DNA of 64,000 nucleotides from Acetobacteraceae bacterium (GTDB lineage Bacteria > Pseudomonadota > Alphaproteobacteria > Acetobacterales > Acetobacteraceae). Below are positions 17,826 through 26,623 of this stretch, one piece after another. Where the stretch lies: contig PLSD01000004.1 of the NCBI GenBank assembly GCA_003164135.1, positions 1 through 64,000 of the forward strand. Direction: 5' to 3'. Made by a program: the position numbers and the translations under genes. Numbering within the stretch: the first letter of the stretch is position 1; the number at the start of each line of letters is the position of its first letter. The notes beneath the pieces are model-generated. The model was given only the letters and a program-made list of their open reading frames with translations, did no database searches and was not told the origin of the DNA.

Positions 17826-19454
17826 GTAAGCGATGCTCCGCGGCCCTGTGATTTAGCTTTGACTTTTGCGTCAGGGTGTGGCTGTCGGTTTCCAGCACCA
17901 GGGCATGAGTTCGTCGATTTTTGCCTGGGGCCATCCGTTGACGAGGCGGGTTAGCAGATCGGTGAAGTAGGTCTGTGGGTTGACGTTATTCAGCTTGCAG
18001 GTTTCGATCAGTGAAGCGGCGGCGGCCCAGTTTTCGGCGCCTTCGTCCGAGCCCGCGAACAGCGCGTTCTTCTTCGATAATTTGATGGGGCGCATGCATC
18101 GTTCGACGGTGTTGTTGTCGATTTCGATGCTGCCATCGGCAAGGAATTGCTCCAGGCCGTGCCAGTGGTTCAGTGGATAACGGATCACTTCGGCCATCGG
18201 ACTGCGGGCCGGCAAAGTCTTAAGCTGTGCCTCGAACCAAACCCGTAGATCTGTTACCAGCGGCCGGCTGAGTTCCTGGCGCTTGGCGAGGCGCGTGGCC
18301 GGGTCCTTGCCACGGATTTCGGTCTCGATGCGATAGAGTGCGGCGATTCTCACCAACGCTTCGGCGGCGGTCGGCGACGTGCCGGATTTGGCCGGGTCGT
18401 AAAACCCACGCCTCACATGGCTCCAGCAAAATGCCAGCGTTATCGGCGCATCCTCACGCGCCGGCCCGGTGAGCTGCTTGTAGGCATTGTAGCCATCGCA
18501 TTGTACGATGCCGCGATAGCCGCCGAGCAAAGCATCGGCATGGCGTTTGGCCCGGCCTGTGGCATATTGATAGATCACCGCCGGCGGATCGGCACCGCCG
18601 CAGGCCCGGTCATCCCGTGCTGCCACCCAAAAATAGCCTTGTTTCGTATGGCCGCGGCCGGGGTCAAGAACCTTCATCGTCGTCTCGTCGGCGAAGATTC
18701 GCGCAGATGAGAGCATGATCTCTTTGAGCCGCCGCACCACCGGCGCCATCTCGGCCGCACCATAGCCGACCCAGAAGGCCAAAGTCGCGCGGTCGATCAG
18801 AACGCCCTGCCGGGCCATGATCTGCGCCTGGCGGTAGAGCGGCTGGTGATCGGCAAAGCGCGAGACCATGACGTTTGCCACCAACGCCTCGGTGGGGATG
18901 CCGCCTTCGATCAGCCGTGCCGGCGCGGGTGCTTGGCAGACCACGCCTTCGCAAGCCCTGCAGGCATATTTCGGCCGCCGCGTCACGATCACCCGGTATT
19001 GCACCGGGATCACGTCAAGGCGCTGGGATTCGTCGTGACCGATCTCGATCTCCACCACCTGTGACGGTGCCGGCAGGGGCGGCGGCCGAGCTGGTATCAT
19101 CGTGGCCTCAACAATTGGCACAAAAGCCGGTGCGATGGCCGGCGTCTTACCGGACGGGGCCCGCAATGCCGCACACCGCCAGGCGAAAACTTGGCTGGCA
19201 CAAACCTGCCAGCGCCGCGCTATCTGCGCGACCACCGCACCCGGCACCATTGCCTCCGCCGCAACCAGCGCCTTCTGCTCATCAGACCAACGCCGTCGCC
19301 GGCCACGACCCGTCAGGACCTCAACACGCCGATAAACGCCCTTAGCATCGTCGTTAACATCGTCCATAATGTCGGTGCGAAGCCCTCTCTTGCCTCAAAA
19401 CCGAGAATCACATTCCGTATAAATTGAGAAGAAGGGCCATCGAGCACCGCTTAC
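17826..19454. mobile_element. IS66-family deletion derivative with 8-bp target duplication
   Basis: The ends are imperfect inverted repeats starting GTAAGCGATGCTCCGCGGCC on the left and, read inward, GTAAGCGGTGCTCGATGGCC on the right. Both flanks carry the same octamer CGCGAATA (17818-17825 and 19455-19462), the normal IS66 duplication. The element is 1629 bases, whereas complete IS66 elements are about 2.5-2.8 kb. tnpB and parts of tnpA and tnpC are missing, and the remainder forms one leftward fusion gene. It sits between glgA and glgP. Confidence 0.92.
17871..19367 (-). CDS. TnpA-TnpC fusion from an internally deleted IS66 element
   Basis: The 498-residue frame begins as an IS66 TnpA (RRRRWSDEQKALVAAEAMVP, helix-turn-helix QIARRWQVCASQVFAWR). 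At about residue 108 (VVEIEIG) it passes directly into the TnpC zinc-binding region (SQRLDVIPVQYRVIVTRRPK, then CRACEGVVCQAPAP) and continues to the normal TnpC end. The catalytic signature is present: FADETTMKVLDPG, QCDGYNAY and DNNTVERCMRPIKLSKKNALF. The deletion removed the TnpA C-terminus, all of TnpB and the TnpC leucine-zipper N-terminus without breaking the frame. The shared EIG residues at the joint suggest a short-homology deletion. Whether the fusion can act is unknown. It is strand-opposed to glgA and glgP. Confidence 0.85.
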   Translation of the reverse strand: MDDVNDDAKGVYRRVEVLTGRGRRRRWSDEQKALVAAEAMVPGAVVAQIARRWQVCASQVFAWRCAALRAPSGKTPAIAPAFVPIVEATMIPARPPPLPAPSQVVEIEIGHDESQRLDVIPVQYRVIVTRRPKYACRACEGVVCQAPAPARLIEGGIPTEALVANVMVSRFADHQPLYRQAQIMARQGVLIDRATLAFWVGYGAAEMAPVVRRLKEIMLSSARIFADETTMKVLDPGRGHTKQGYFWVAARDDRACGGADPPAVIYQYATGRAKRHADALLGGYRGIVQCDGYNAYKQLTGPAREDAPITLAFCWSHVRRGFYDPAKSGTSPTAAEALVRIAALYRIETEIRGKDPATRLAKRQELSRPLVTDLRVWFEAQLKTLPARSPMAEVIRYPLNHWHGLEQFLADGSIEIDNNTVERCMRPIKLSKKNALFAGSDEGAENWAAAASLIETCKLNNVNPQTYFTDLLTRLVNGWPQAKIDELMPWCWKPTATP

Positions 19455-19480
19455 CGCGAATATGAAGGAATGTCGAGTCT

Positions 19481-19993
19481 ATGACGCAACAGGTAGCAGG
19501 TAGTCATGCAAGCGAGCAGCTTTCATCCATGGGGGTTGATGGTTTTGAGTACTTGGCTGAGCTTGCGTTGGATATGTGCTCGGCGTGGAACCATGCCGCC
19601 GACGAGGTATGGCGGCAACTCGATCCTGTGTTGTGGGAGTTGACGCACAATCCCTGGGTTGTCCTCCAGACGGTCTCGCGGGAAAAACTTCAGAATATTT
19701 GCGGGAATGCGGATTTTCGTAAAAGCGTTGAAGATTTGGTTCATGCACGGCGGAATGCTGCGGCCGCTCCGGGGTGGTTTCAGCAAGCCTACCCGCAGGC
19801 GCCGCTGAGCTGTGTTGCCTATTTTAGTATGGAATTCATGTTGAGCGAGGCTTTGCCCATCTACTCGGGGGGGCTTGGCAATGTGGCGGGCGATCACCTC
19901 AAGGGCGCGAATGATCTAGGCGTGCCGGTGGTTGGCGTGGGGTTGCTCTACCAGCAAGGGTATTTTCGCCAGGTCACGGCGGATAACCCTTGA
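19481..19993 (+). pseudogene. glgP: Alpha-glucan (glycogen) phosphorylase, N-terminal fragment
   Basis: The 170 residues match the N-terminus of the GT35 alpha-glucan phosphorylase branch with the DUF3417 domain: LALDMCSAWNHAADEVWRQL, then VAYFSMEFMLSEALPIYSGGLG and GVGLLYQQGYFRQ. A functional protein is about 700-850 residues and needs a C-terminal PLP lysine, so this fragment cannot work. The match ends at about 19985, where the sequence becomes an IS1182-like transposase remnant on the other strand. The start (19481, after AAGGAATG) and spacing indicate it once followed glgA in an operon. Confidence 0.88.
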
Positions 19994-20221
19994 CCTCGGT
20001 GTAGGCCGCCATGATTGCAGAAAGATCAAGCTCCTCGGACACCAGATCACGAACCAAATGGGCAGGATGGCCGCTCGGCACAAAGTCAGCAACTGAAGGC
20101 GGGAAAAGCCAAACCTCATCAATTTCCCAGGGACGAAATACTTTGCTTATGCAAAAAAGAGAATCACCAAAATCTCGCCTTGTCGAGATTCACTCAGAAA
20201 TTACCGGGACACGCTCCTAGC
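19985..20221 (-). mobile_element. IS1182-like element remnant (left end and transposase N-terminus)
   Basis: Read leftward from about 20135 the sequence encodes KVFRPWEIDEVWLFPPSVAD, then PAHLVRDLVSEELDLSAIMA and AAYTEVKGY. This is the typical N-terminus of IS1182/IS5-like transposases (LVRDLVxEELDLSAI). An ATA stands where the start ATG is expected. The outer end probably lies near 20218, where the PRC-barrel coding sequence stops. A hairpin AATCTCG-CCTTG-TCGAGATT lies in the leader. Only about 50 transposase codons remain before the sequence joins glgP. Confidence 0.7.
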
Positions 20222-20333
20222 GCAATTGCCAGCTTTGATCGTCGAACTACAGATCACTCACCGTGCCGATCCGCCCGTCTGTCGCCTCCATCACGAAGCC
20301 ACGCAGCGCTGATGTGTTCCACAACACGGTCAT
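20222..20333 (-). pseudogene. PRC-barrel domain protein, N-terminal fragment
   Basis: Starts 22 bases after the slipin gene, in the same direction. It reads MTVLWNTSALRGFVMEATDG then RIGTVSDL, a TAG (20247-20249), and continues in the same frame FDDQSWQLR until the IS1182-like end. The WNTSALRGxxxEATDGRIGTVSD pattern is the first strand set of a PRC-barrel domain. It carries both a nonsense codon and an insertion. PRC-barrel and slipin genes are often stress-linked neighbours; function here is lost. Confidence 0.7.
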
Positions 20334-20355
20334 GTCCTTCCCAATTGGTGCGCGA

Positions 20356-21195
20356 TCAAACTGAGAGTGTTGCCTCGGGTGCCGGTGGGAGCTTGGCCTG
20401 GCCATTGGGTAGCAAAGGCTTGGGCGCCTTTTCGAATAAATCCAGAAACGGCTTGATGATATCGATCGGCATCGGGAACACTATGGTGCTATTCTGCTCG
20501 CCGCCGATTTCGGTTAGGGTTTGCAGATAGCGCAGCTGCATGGCCGCAGGCACGCTCGACAGAATTTTAGCCGCATTTGTCAGTGTCTGCGCCGCCTGGA
20601 ATTCCGCTTCAGCATGGATCACCTTGGCGCGCCGGTCGCGCTCGGCCTCCGCCTGCTTGGCAATGGCACGGACCATGTTCTCGGTCAGTTCAACCGTGCG
20701 GATTTCGACATTCGTGACTTTGATGCCCCAGGCTTCGGTCTGGCTATCCAGAATTGTCTGCACATCGACGTTCAGCTTCACGCGTTCAGCGAGCATTTCA
20801 TCCAGCTCATGCTGGCCCAGGACAGCGCGCATCGTGGTTTGAGCCAGCATTTTGGTGGCCGGCAGAAAGGACTGCACCTGAATAATCGCGCGTTCCGGGT
20901 CCGTCACTTTGAAATACAGCACCGCATCCACCTTCATGGAGACGTTGTCGTGCGAGATGACATCCTGGCTCGGGATTTCGATGACCTGGATGCGTAAATC
21001 AACCCGCACCATGGTCTGGATCCAAGGGACGAGCAGAACCAGCCCTGGGCCCTTCACCCGGTCGAACCGGCCGAGGGTGAAAACCACAGCGCGTTCATAC
21101 TCGCGTAGAATCCTTACCGTGGCGCCGATTAGCGCAGCAAGCACGAAGAACGCCACGATGATAGCCGGAAGAAATATAAAGGACGTGTTGAACAT
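20356..21195 (-). CDS. Slipin / stomatin-like SPFH (Band 7) membrane protein
   Basis: A 279-residue SPFH protein, taking the ATG that gives MFNTSFIFLPAIIVAFFVLA. It has one N-terminal membrane helix (residues about 5-28), then the Band 7 domain (REYERAVVFTLGRFDRVKGP through VEIRTVELTENMVRAIAKQ), and an Ala/Glu-rich helical segment (AEAERDRRAKVIHAEAEFQA). Slipins organise membrane microdomains, often with an NfeD partner, but no nfeD gene is adjacent. Its neighbour was a PRC-barrel protein, now broken. It is intact. Confidence 0.88.
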   Translation of the reverse strand: MFNTSFIFLPAIIVAFFVLAALIGATVRILREYERAVVFTLGRFDRVKGPGLVLLVPWIQTMVRVDLRIQVIEIPSQDVISHDNVSMKVDAVLYFKVTDPERAIIQVQSFLPATKMLAQTTMRAVLGQHELDEMLAERVKLNVDVQTILDSQTEAWGIKVTNVEIRTVELTENMVRAIAKQAEAERDRRAKVIHAEAEFQAAQTLTNAAKILSSVPAAMQLRYLQTLTEIGGEQNSTIVFPMPIDIIKPFLDLFEKAPKPLLPNGQAKLPPAPEATLSV

Positions 21196-21403
21196 GTGGT
21201 GATCCTTCGCACAAGTTGCCGCCGGCAAGGTCAAAAGGAAGCTGAGGCATGGATCGGCGGATTGAAACGATATGTGGCGGACGGAGCGTGCATGCTAGGA
21301 TCGGAAACTACTTAGATGCAGGGGTAACGGATGAAATGTAGTTTCTTGGTTCCCAAGATGGAGGGTGTGCCCCGAGGCTAAACGTCTGCTGCAATAGTGA
21401 GGG

Positions 21404-21439
21404 TCACGGAGAATAGAAGAATAGACCTGTGTCAGGCGG
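21404..21439. repeat. Partial copy of the antiporter gene 3' end
   Basis: The stretch TCACGGAGAATAG and ATAGACCTGTGTCAGGCGG, with a 7-9 base insertion between, matches the 3' end of the antiporter gene at 22759-22787. Leftward it would read RLTQVYS preceded by a hydrophobic run (FFIVVSVIQYL). This suggests a remnant of a second, deleted antiporter gene. Apart from this, 21196-21716 shows no supported gene. Confidence 0.45.
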
Positions 21440-21716
21440 ACACCCGCCGCTGCGGCGGTGAGGTACTGTATCACGCTGACGACGATGAAGAAGAGGTCGC
21501 TGATTTGGTGCCAGGGCTTGGCGTCGAATAATAATGGCGATCCCCACTATGACCACATTACCCATTCTCACCGAATACCCGCACGACGTTTTCGAATTTG
21601 AAGAGCGCTGGCATAGCACCGGGCTAAAGCTAACTAGACGGAAATTCATTCCGGACATCTACCCGTGTGATCATCCGCCCCATCGGGACTTTTCGTACGA
21701 TTTTTCGTTGCAATCG

Positions 21717-22421
21717 TCAGTGATTGGCTGCGGATATCAGTGTATACCCCGGCTCGTGTTGGTCTTTTCCCCGGTATTGGGCAATATAGGCCGGGAGAGG
21801 CTCAGCTTTGTTCCGAGATGGATCGGCGATGGGCACGGCAAAAATTGTTTTCGCGGGGATAACGCCGATCCAGGTAGGCCAGTCGGGTGATATATGTTCT
21901 TCGTCGGGAAATTCGTCGCGGGTCTTGGCGGAAACCTGTTCTATCCTCAGCCGTAGCAGGGTAATCTCCTGTGCTTCACTATCATTGATTGGACGCACTC
22001 GTTCATACCGATGAGGAATCACATGATTGACAAATGATTTCATCGCCGCCAACTTTACTTCGTGATCGGCAATGACTTCAGCTTTGCCATGAATGACGAC
22101 AGAACGGTAATTAAAAGAATGGTTTACAGCGCTGTGACCTAGGACCAGCCCATCAAAATGGGTGACGGTCAGGCAGATTTCGTTGTTGGCGCAAGCGTTA
22201 GCAAATCGTCCATTGGCGGCAGAATGGAAATATATGAACTCACCATCGCGCCAATACGACATCGGAATTATCATTGGTTTGCCGTCAGAGATGAAGCCAA
22301 TATGGCAGACATAACCCGCATCAAGAATGGCAAAAACGCTCGCCTTGTCGTAGGTGGCGCGTTCGGCATGACGGATCACGCGATGCTGAGGGGGGGTTAC
22401 GAAGGAGGTGTCATCGGTCAT
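21717..22421 (-). CDS. Pyridoxamine 5'-phosphate oxidase-fold (flavin-binding) protein
   Basis: A 234-residue member of the pyridoxamine-phosphate-oxidase-related, split-barrel flavin-binding group (similar to NimA or PF12900-type proteins). Visible features are ILDAGYVCHIGFISDGKPMI, IPMSYWRDGEFIYFHSA and NYRSVVIHGKAEVI, the standard strand order for FMN contact. Members reduce or detoxify small molecules; the substrate is unknown. It stands alone and reads leftward. It does not look like the biosynthetic PdxH. Confidence 0.8.
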   Translation of the reverse strand: MTDDTSFVTPPQHRVIRHAERATYDKASVFAILDAGYVCHIGFISDGKPMIIPMSYWRDGEFIYFHSAANGRFANACANNEICLTVTHFDGLVLGHSAVNHSFNYRSVVIHGKAEVIADHEVKLAAMKSFVNHVIPHRYERVRPINDSEAQEITLLRLRIEQVSAKTRDEFPDEEHISPDWPTWIGVIPAKTIFAVPIADPSRNKAEPLPAYIAQYRGKDQHEPGYTLISAANH

Positions 22422-22758
22422 TGGGGGGGCTTTACATAAAGTGTGGTGTTGGCCGACTTTTTTGCACGGTCGACCTAGTCGATGGCGCTTGAATTACGAG
22501 TTGGTCAGACCAATCACATCGCCCATAACCCTCTCATAAACCGTCTGCAGTTCCGCTTGGGTGAATTTTAGCGGCGTCAGATGCAGGGGCAACTCTAAGT
22601 GTGCGGATTGGACCAAATGGTAGGTGCCACGCTAAACTCTGCAGTGGTATCAGCCTGGGTTTGGTAGTAAAGTACCAAGAGAAGGGCCAGCTTTACTGGT
22701 CCATCTCTTCAATACCCTGACTTACGTATTGGCCCAACCTCACGCTACAACCCCGGGG
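22422..22758. other. Gene-free stretch with a possible C-terminal gene remnant
   Basis: On the minus strand about 30 codons ending at a TAA near 22492 read LPLHLTPLKFTQAELQTVYE then RVMGDVIGLTNS. This looks like a protein C-terminus without its gene, but I cannot name it. No promoter motif for the PPOX-fold gene stands out. Confidence 0.3.
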
Positions 22759-22759
22759 T

Positions 22760-24280
22760 TCACGGAGAATAGACCTGTGTCAGGCGGCCGGTGAACAGCA
22801 TCCAGACCGCCAGGATGCCAAGCGCGACCAGGGCAATAGCCACGATCAGCTCAACCGGCTTGAACGGAAACTCCTTTGGAGCGTGCTCCAAGCGCGCCCA
22901 GATGAAAACAAGATTTCCGAGTGCGAAGAACGCAGCGCCGCCGAGCATGTATTCCAGGCCGGCGGCATAAACCAGCCAGAAACCGTATATCGTGCCCAGC
23001 ACGCTGCTGATCAGTGCCTGCGTCCTGCCCATCCTTGCCGTTTCCGGATATTGCCCGGTTGCAATCAGCTTCCAGAGAAACCCGGTAGACCCGATGTAGG
23101 CGGGCAAGATCATCACGCCGGTGATCGACAACATCACGTTCCAGGCATTGTTAGAGAAGTAGACCAGAATCATCATCACCTGCATGACGATCGTCGACAC
23201 CCAAAGAGAAACCGAAGCAGCGCCCATCTTGTTGGTCGCGGCAAAGATTTTGGGATAGCTTCCATCTTTTGCGCCGGCCCAGGGAAGTTCAGCCACAAGC
23301 AGCGTCCACACCAGCCAGCAGGAAAGGATTGAAATGATGACGCCGGCGTTGACAAGGTACTCGCCCCACTTGCCCACAATCGTGTCCATGACTGCCGCCA
23401 TCGACGGGGGAGCAAGCGCGGACAATTGGGCCTGCGACTCAACGCCGAACGGGAGTACCGATACGAGGACGTAAATCGCTGTCGTGATCAAAAATCCAAG
23501 CAGTGTCGCCCGGCTGACGGTTTTCGCGTCGGAGTTATCAGACATGACAACGGCACCCTCAATGCCAATGAAGACCCAGAGAGTTACCAGCATCGTGCTC
23601 TTAACCTGAACGAGGAGGCTGCCGAGCGGCTTGGCAGTGGCGACGTTGGCGCTCACATTACCCCAGAAAGAGCTGCTCCAGATACCAGCCTTCATGGCGA
23701 GGGCAACAACCGCGATAAAGACGGCAATCGGAATGAACTTGGCGATGGTTCCGATCACATTGAGCGCAGCCGCGCCCTTGATACCGCGCAGCACGAGCCA
23801 GTTCATGATCCAGAAGACGACCGAGGCGGCAATCACCGCTTCCCACGTGTTGCCGCCTTTGAAATACGGCGGATAGAAGTAGTTGACCGTGTCCATAAGC
23901 AGCACGCCGAACCCGACATTACCGAAAGCCGACGAGAGCCAGTAGCCCCAAGCAATCTGAAAGCCGGCATATTTGCCGAAGCCCTTACTGGAATAGGTGT
24001 AGATGCCCGATTTCAGTTCAGGTTTGATGTCGGCCAGCACCTGGAAGGTTCGCGCCAGGAAGAAGATGCCCAGGCCCGAAACAAGCCAGGCGATCAGCAC
24101 CGCGATCAACGAGGCCGACTGCGCCATGTTTTGCGGGAGGTTGAACACGCCACCCCCGACCATGGCGCTGATTACCAGCAGGGTGAGTGCGATCAGGCCG
24201 ACGTTATGGGGGCTAGCCGCCTTGCCGCCAGCCGGCACCGCGCTTGTGGTCAACGTCGTTGGCTTGCTATCCATTGTCAT
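22760..24280 (-). CDS. APC-family basic amino acid / polyamine antiporter
   Basis: A 506-residue, 12-helix amino-acid/product antiporter of the ArcD/AdiC-like branch. The first helix has the family's VISAMVGGGVFNLPQNMA (GxGxF-like substrate site), and later segments include IGTIAKFIPIAVFIAVVAL and WVFIGIEGAVVMSDNSD. It follows the two decarboxylase genes in the same direction, with 43 bases between. It probably exchanges arginine or ornithine outside for the decarboxylation product (agmatine or putrescine) inside, giving net proton consumption in acid. A paralogue lies at 39769-41280. Confidence 0.88.
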   Translation of the reverse strand: MTMDSKPTTLTTSAVPAGGKAASPHNVGLIALTLLVISAMVGGGVFNLPQNMAQSASLIAVLIAWLVSGLGIFFLARTFQVLADIKPELKSGIYTYSSKGFGKYAGFQIAWGYWLSSAFGNVGFGVLLMDTVNYFYPPYFKGGNTWEAVIAASVVFWIMNWLVLRGIKGAAALNVIGTIAKFIPIAVFIAVVALAMKAGIWSSSFWGNVSANVATAKPLGSLLVQVKSTMLVTLWVFIGIEGAVVMSDNSDAKTVSRATLLGFLITTAIYVLVSVLPFGVESQAQLSALAPPSMAAVMDTIVGKWGEYLVNAGVIISILSCWLVWTLLVAELPWAGAKDGSYPKIFAATNKMGAASVSLWVSTIVMQVMMILVYFSNNAWNVMLSITGVMILPAYIGSTGFLWKLIATGQYPETARMGRTQALISSVLGTIYGFWLVYAAGLEYMLGGAAFFALGNLVFIWARLEHAPKEFPFKPVELIVAIALVALGILAVWMLFTGRLTQVYSP

Positions 24281-24323
24281 TCCCTTTGGCTGAATCGCGT
24301 TGTGTTCTTATGTTGTGTGGACG

Positions 24324-26621
24324 TTATTGCTTCACGCAAAGGACCCTGTAGAGGCCGTCCTCGACCTCGACGCCGTGGATGTCGTGGGCGAATCCGGGAA
24401 TTGCCGCATCGAAAGCTTCCAGAGCCTTGAGGTAGCCCAGCAGCGGGCCGCCGGGTTCGCCTGCGCTTTCGCCGGGCATGAGCAAGGGAATGCCTGGCGG
24501 ATAGGGCACAACCCCGGTAGCAACCGTTCGCCCGGCCATCTGTTCAAGTGTCAGGGATTCGATATCGCCATTGACGAGCCGCTCGTAGGCTTCCACCGGC
24601 GAGAAAACGGGGGTCGGCAGAACACCGAAGCCGGCCGAAAGAAGTTCGGTGGTCTTGAATTTTTTCATGGCCGCAAACATCGCCGTGGCCAGGTCTGCAA
24701 GCCCGGTTTTGCCGTAGTGTTCCGGGTGAGCAGCGGCGAGTGCTGGGATCGCCTGGGCGAGAGGCGTATTGGCGAGGATATCACGATGAAAGCCGAGCAA
24801 GGCATTGATCAGCGTGCCCCATTTACCGCGCGTAATACCCAGTGAGAACAGGAAAAGGCAGCTAAAGTCCGTGGTTTTTTCGACCACGATCCCCTGCGCA
24901 TCAAGATAGGCGGTCAGCAACGCAGCCGGAATGCCGGTGGCCGCCAGCTTGCCATCGCGTCCCATGCCGGGAGTGACCACCGAGACCTTGATCGGATCGA
25001 GCATGCAATAGCCGTCCTCCAGGTCGCCAAACCCATGCCAACTGTCGCCGGGGTGAAGCACCCAGGCGTTCGGGTCGCACGCAAGCAACTCCGGATCGGC
25101 AAGGCGGAATGGTGTATACGCGCCGGATTTCGCGTCGATGATATCGTCGGGCTGCCAGGCCGAGAAAAACCAGGTTCCCTTGGCGGCAAACTCGGCGCTG
25201 AGCCGCGCCAGTGTCTGGCGGAATGCCACCGCCTCGCGGATTGATTCGCCGGTGAGCGCCGGTCCCGATGGACCATCCATCATCGCGGCGGCGACATCAT
25301 TCGAGGCTATGATCGCGTATTGCGGGGAGGTCGATGCATGCATCATGAAGGCTTCGTTGAAGCGCGCATGGTTGATAGGGCGCCGCCCATCGCGGATGTG
25401 AATGTAGGACGCCTGAGAGAGGGCCGCCAGCAGCTTATGCGTGGACTGCGTCGCAAACATCGTCGGGCGGTCCTTTTGGGACGTGCCGGGGTCGCCGTGC
25501 ATGGCGAAGCGTTTGGCATAAATCGGATTGAAGCGTGCGTAGCCGTACCAAGCCTCGTCGAAATGCAGCCGGTCCACGGATTGCCCAAGCAGCATTTCAA
25601 CCCGTTCGACATTGTAGCAGAGACCGTCATAGGTTGAATTGGTGATCACCGCATGCACGGGCTTTGGATCGATGCCGCTCTTTACAAGGGCATTGGCCGC
25701 AATGCTCTCGCGGATGGCCGCCGGTTCGAGGTGCTCCGGATGAATCGGGCCGATGATGCCCAGATAGTTGCGCGACGGCATCAGATAGGTCGGTATCGCG
25801 CCGGTCAGCGTCATGGCGTGTTCGACGGATTTATGACAATTGCGGTCGCACAAGGCGATCTGGTTGCGGGTCACGCTCGACATCAGGATAACCCGGTTGG
25901 AAGTCGACGACCCGTTTGTCACGAAATAGGTGCGATCCGCGCCGAACACGCGCGCCGCGTAGCGTTCAGCTTCGCCGATCGGGCCTGAATGATCCAGGAG
26001 TGAACCTAATTCTCCCACCGAGATCGAGAGATCTGAGCGGAATAACTCTTCGCCAAAGAATTCGAAGAAGGCACGCCCGACTGGGTGCTTGAGAAACGCG
26101 GTGCCGCCCGCATGTCCGGGCGTGTGCCAGGAGTACTCGTATGTGCCGGCAAACTTTGCCAGCGCCTTGAACATCGGCGGTAGCAAGGTGGCCCGGTAAC
26201 GGTCGATCGCGGCCATGACACGCCCGCCGATAAAGTCAGACGTATCCTCGAACAACCAGACATAATCATTGACGGCCTCAAGGACGCCGGAGGGGATTTC
26301 GGCAAGGGAGCCACGAGACGCGAGCAGGAACACAGGAAGGTTCGAGGTGTGCGCGCGCACGGTGGCGATCACCTGTCGCGCGGCTTCGTGATCGGCCCCC
26401 CCCGCCAATTCCCAGTCGACCATAACGGCCTGAAGCAAGGAATGGGTGGCGATCTGCGCCTCGGCTTCACCCTGGGATACCGCGTCGACGACTTCGATGT
26501 CGCGGTCACGCAGATCCTGTACCAACGCTGTGGTCGCACGGCCCGGAGCAGTCATGCTATCCATGCCGTTATGAACTACCAGCACGCGCCGGTTGAATAG
26601 TATCCCTGGAACACTTGCCAT
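24324..26621 (-). CDS. Orn/Lys/Arg decarboxylase, AdiA-like (probable arginine decarboxylase)
   Basis: A 765-residue PLP-dependent decarboxylase of the acid-induced AdiA/CadA/SpeC class. It has an N-terminal flavodoxin-like wing domain (residues 1-130), an aminotransferase-like core with the PLP lysine in QSTHKLLAALSQAS (Lys about 396), SSTSNRVILMS upstream and HFDEAWYGYARF, and a C-terminal domain. The length and the THKLL-ALSQASYIH pattern are closest to AdiA (756 residues). It would consume a cytoplasmic proton per amino acid. Its start lies 2 bases after the upstream decarboxylase stop, so translation is coupled. Substrate preference is inferred only. Confidence 0.85.
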   Translation of the reverse strand: MASVPGILFNRRVLVVHNGMDSMTAPGRATTALVQDLRDRDIEVVDAVSQGEAEAQIATHSLLQAVMVDWELAGGADHEAARQVIATVRAHTSNLPVFLLASRGSLAEIPSGVLEAVNDYVWLFEDTSDFIGGRVMAAIDRYRATLLPPMFKALAKFAGTYEYSWHTPGHAGGTAFLKHPVGRAFFEFFGEELFRSDLSISVGELGSLLDHSGPIGEAERYAARVFGADRTYFVTNGSSTSNRVILMSSVTRNQIALCDRNCHKSVEHAMTLTGAIPTYLMPSRNYLGIIGPIHPEHLEPAAIRESIAANALVKSGIDPKPVHAVITNSTYDGLCYNVERVEMLLGQSVDRLHFDEAWYGYARFNPIYAKRFAMHGDPGTSQKDRPTMFATQSTHKLLAALSQASYIHIRDGRRPINHARFNEAFMMHASTSPQYAIIASNDVAAAMMDGPSGPALTGESIREAVAFRQTLARLSAEFAAKGTWFFSAWQPDDIIDAKSGAYTPFRLADPELLACDPNAWVLHPGDSWHGFGDLEDGYCMLDPIKVSVVTPGMGRDGKLAATGIPAALLTAYLDAQGIVVEKTTDFSCLFLFSLGITRGKWGTLINALLGFHRDILANTPLAQAIPALAAAHPEHYGKTGLADLATAMFAAMKKFKTTELLSAGFGVLPTPVFSPVEAYERLVNGDIESLTLEQMAGRTVATGVVPYPPGIPLLMPGESAGEPGGPLLGYLKALEAFDAAIPGFAHDIHGVEVEDGLYRVLCVKQ

Positions 26622-26623
26622 TG

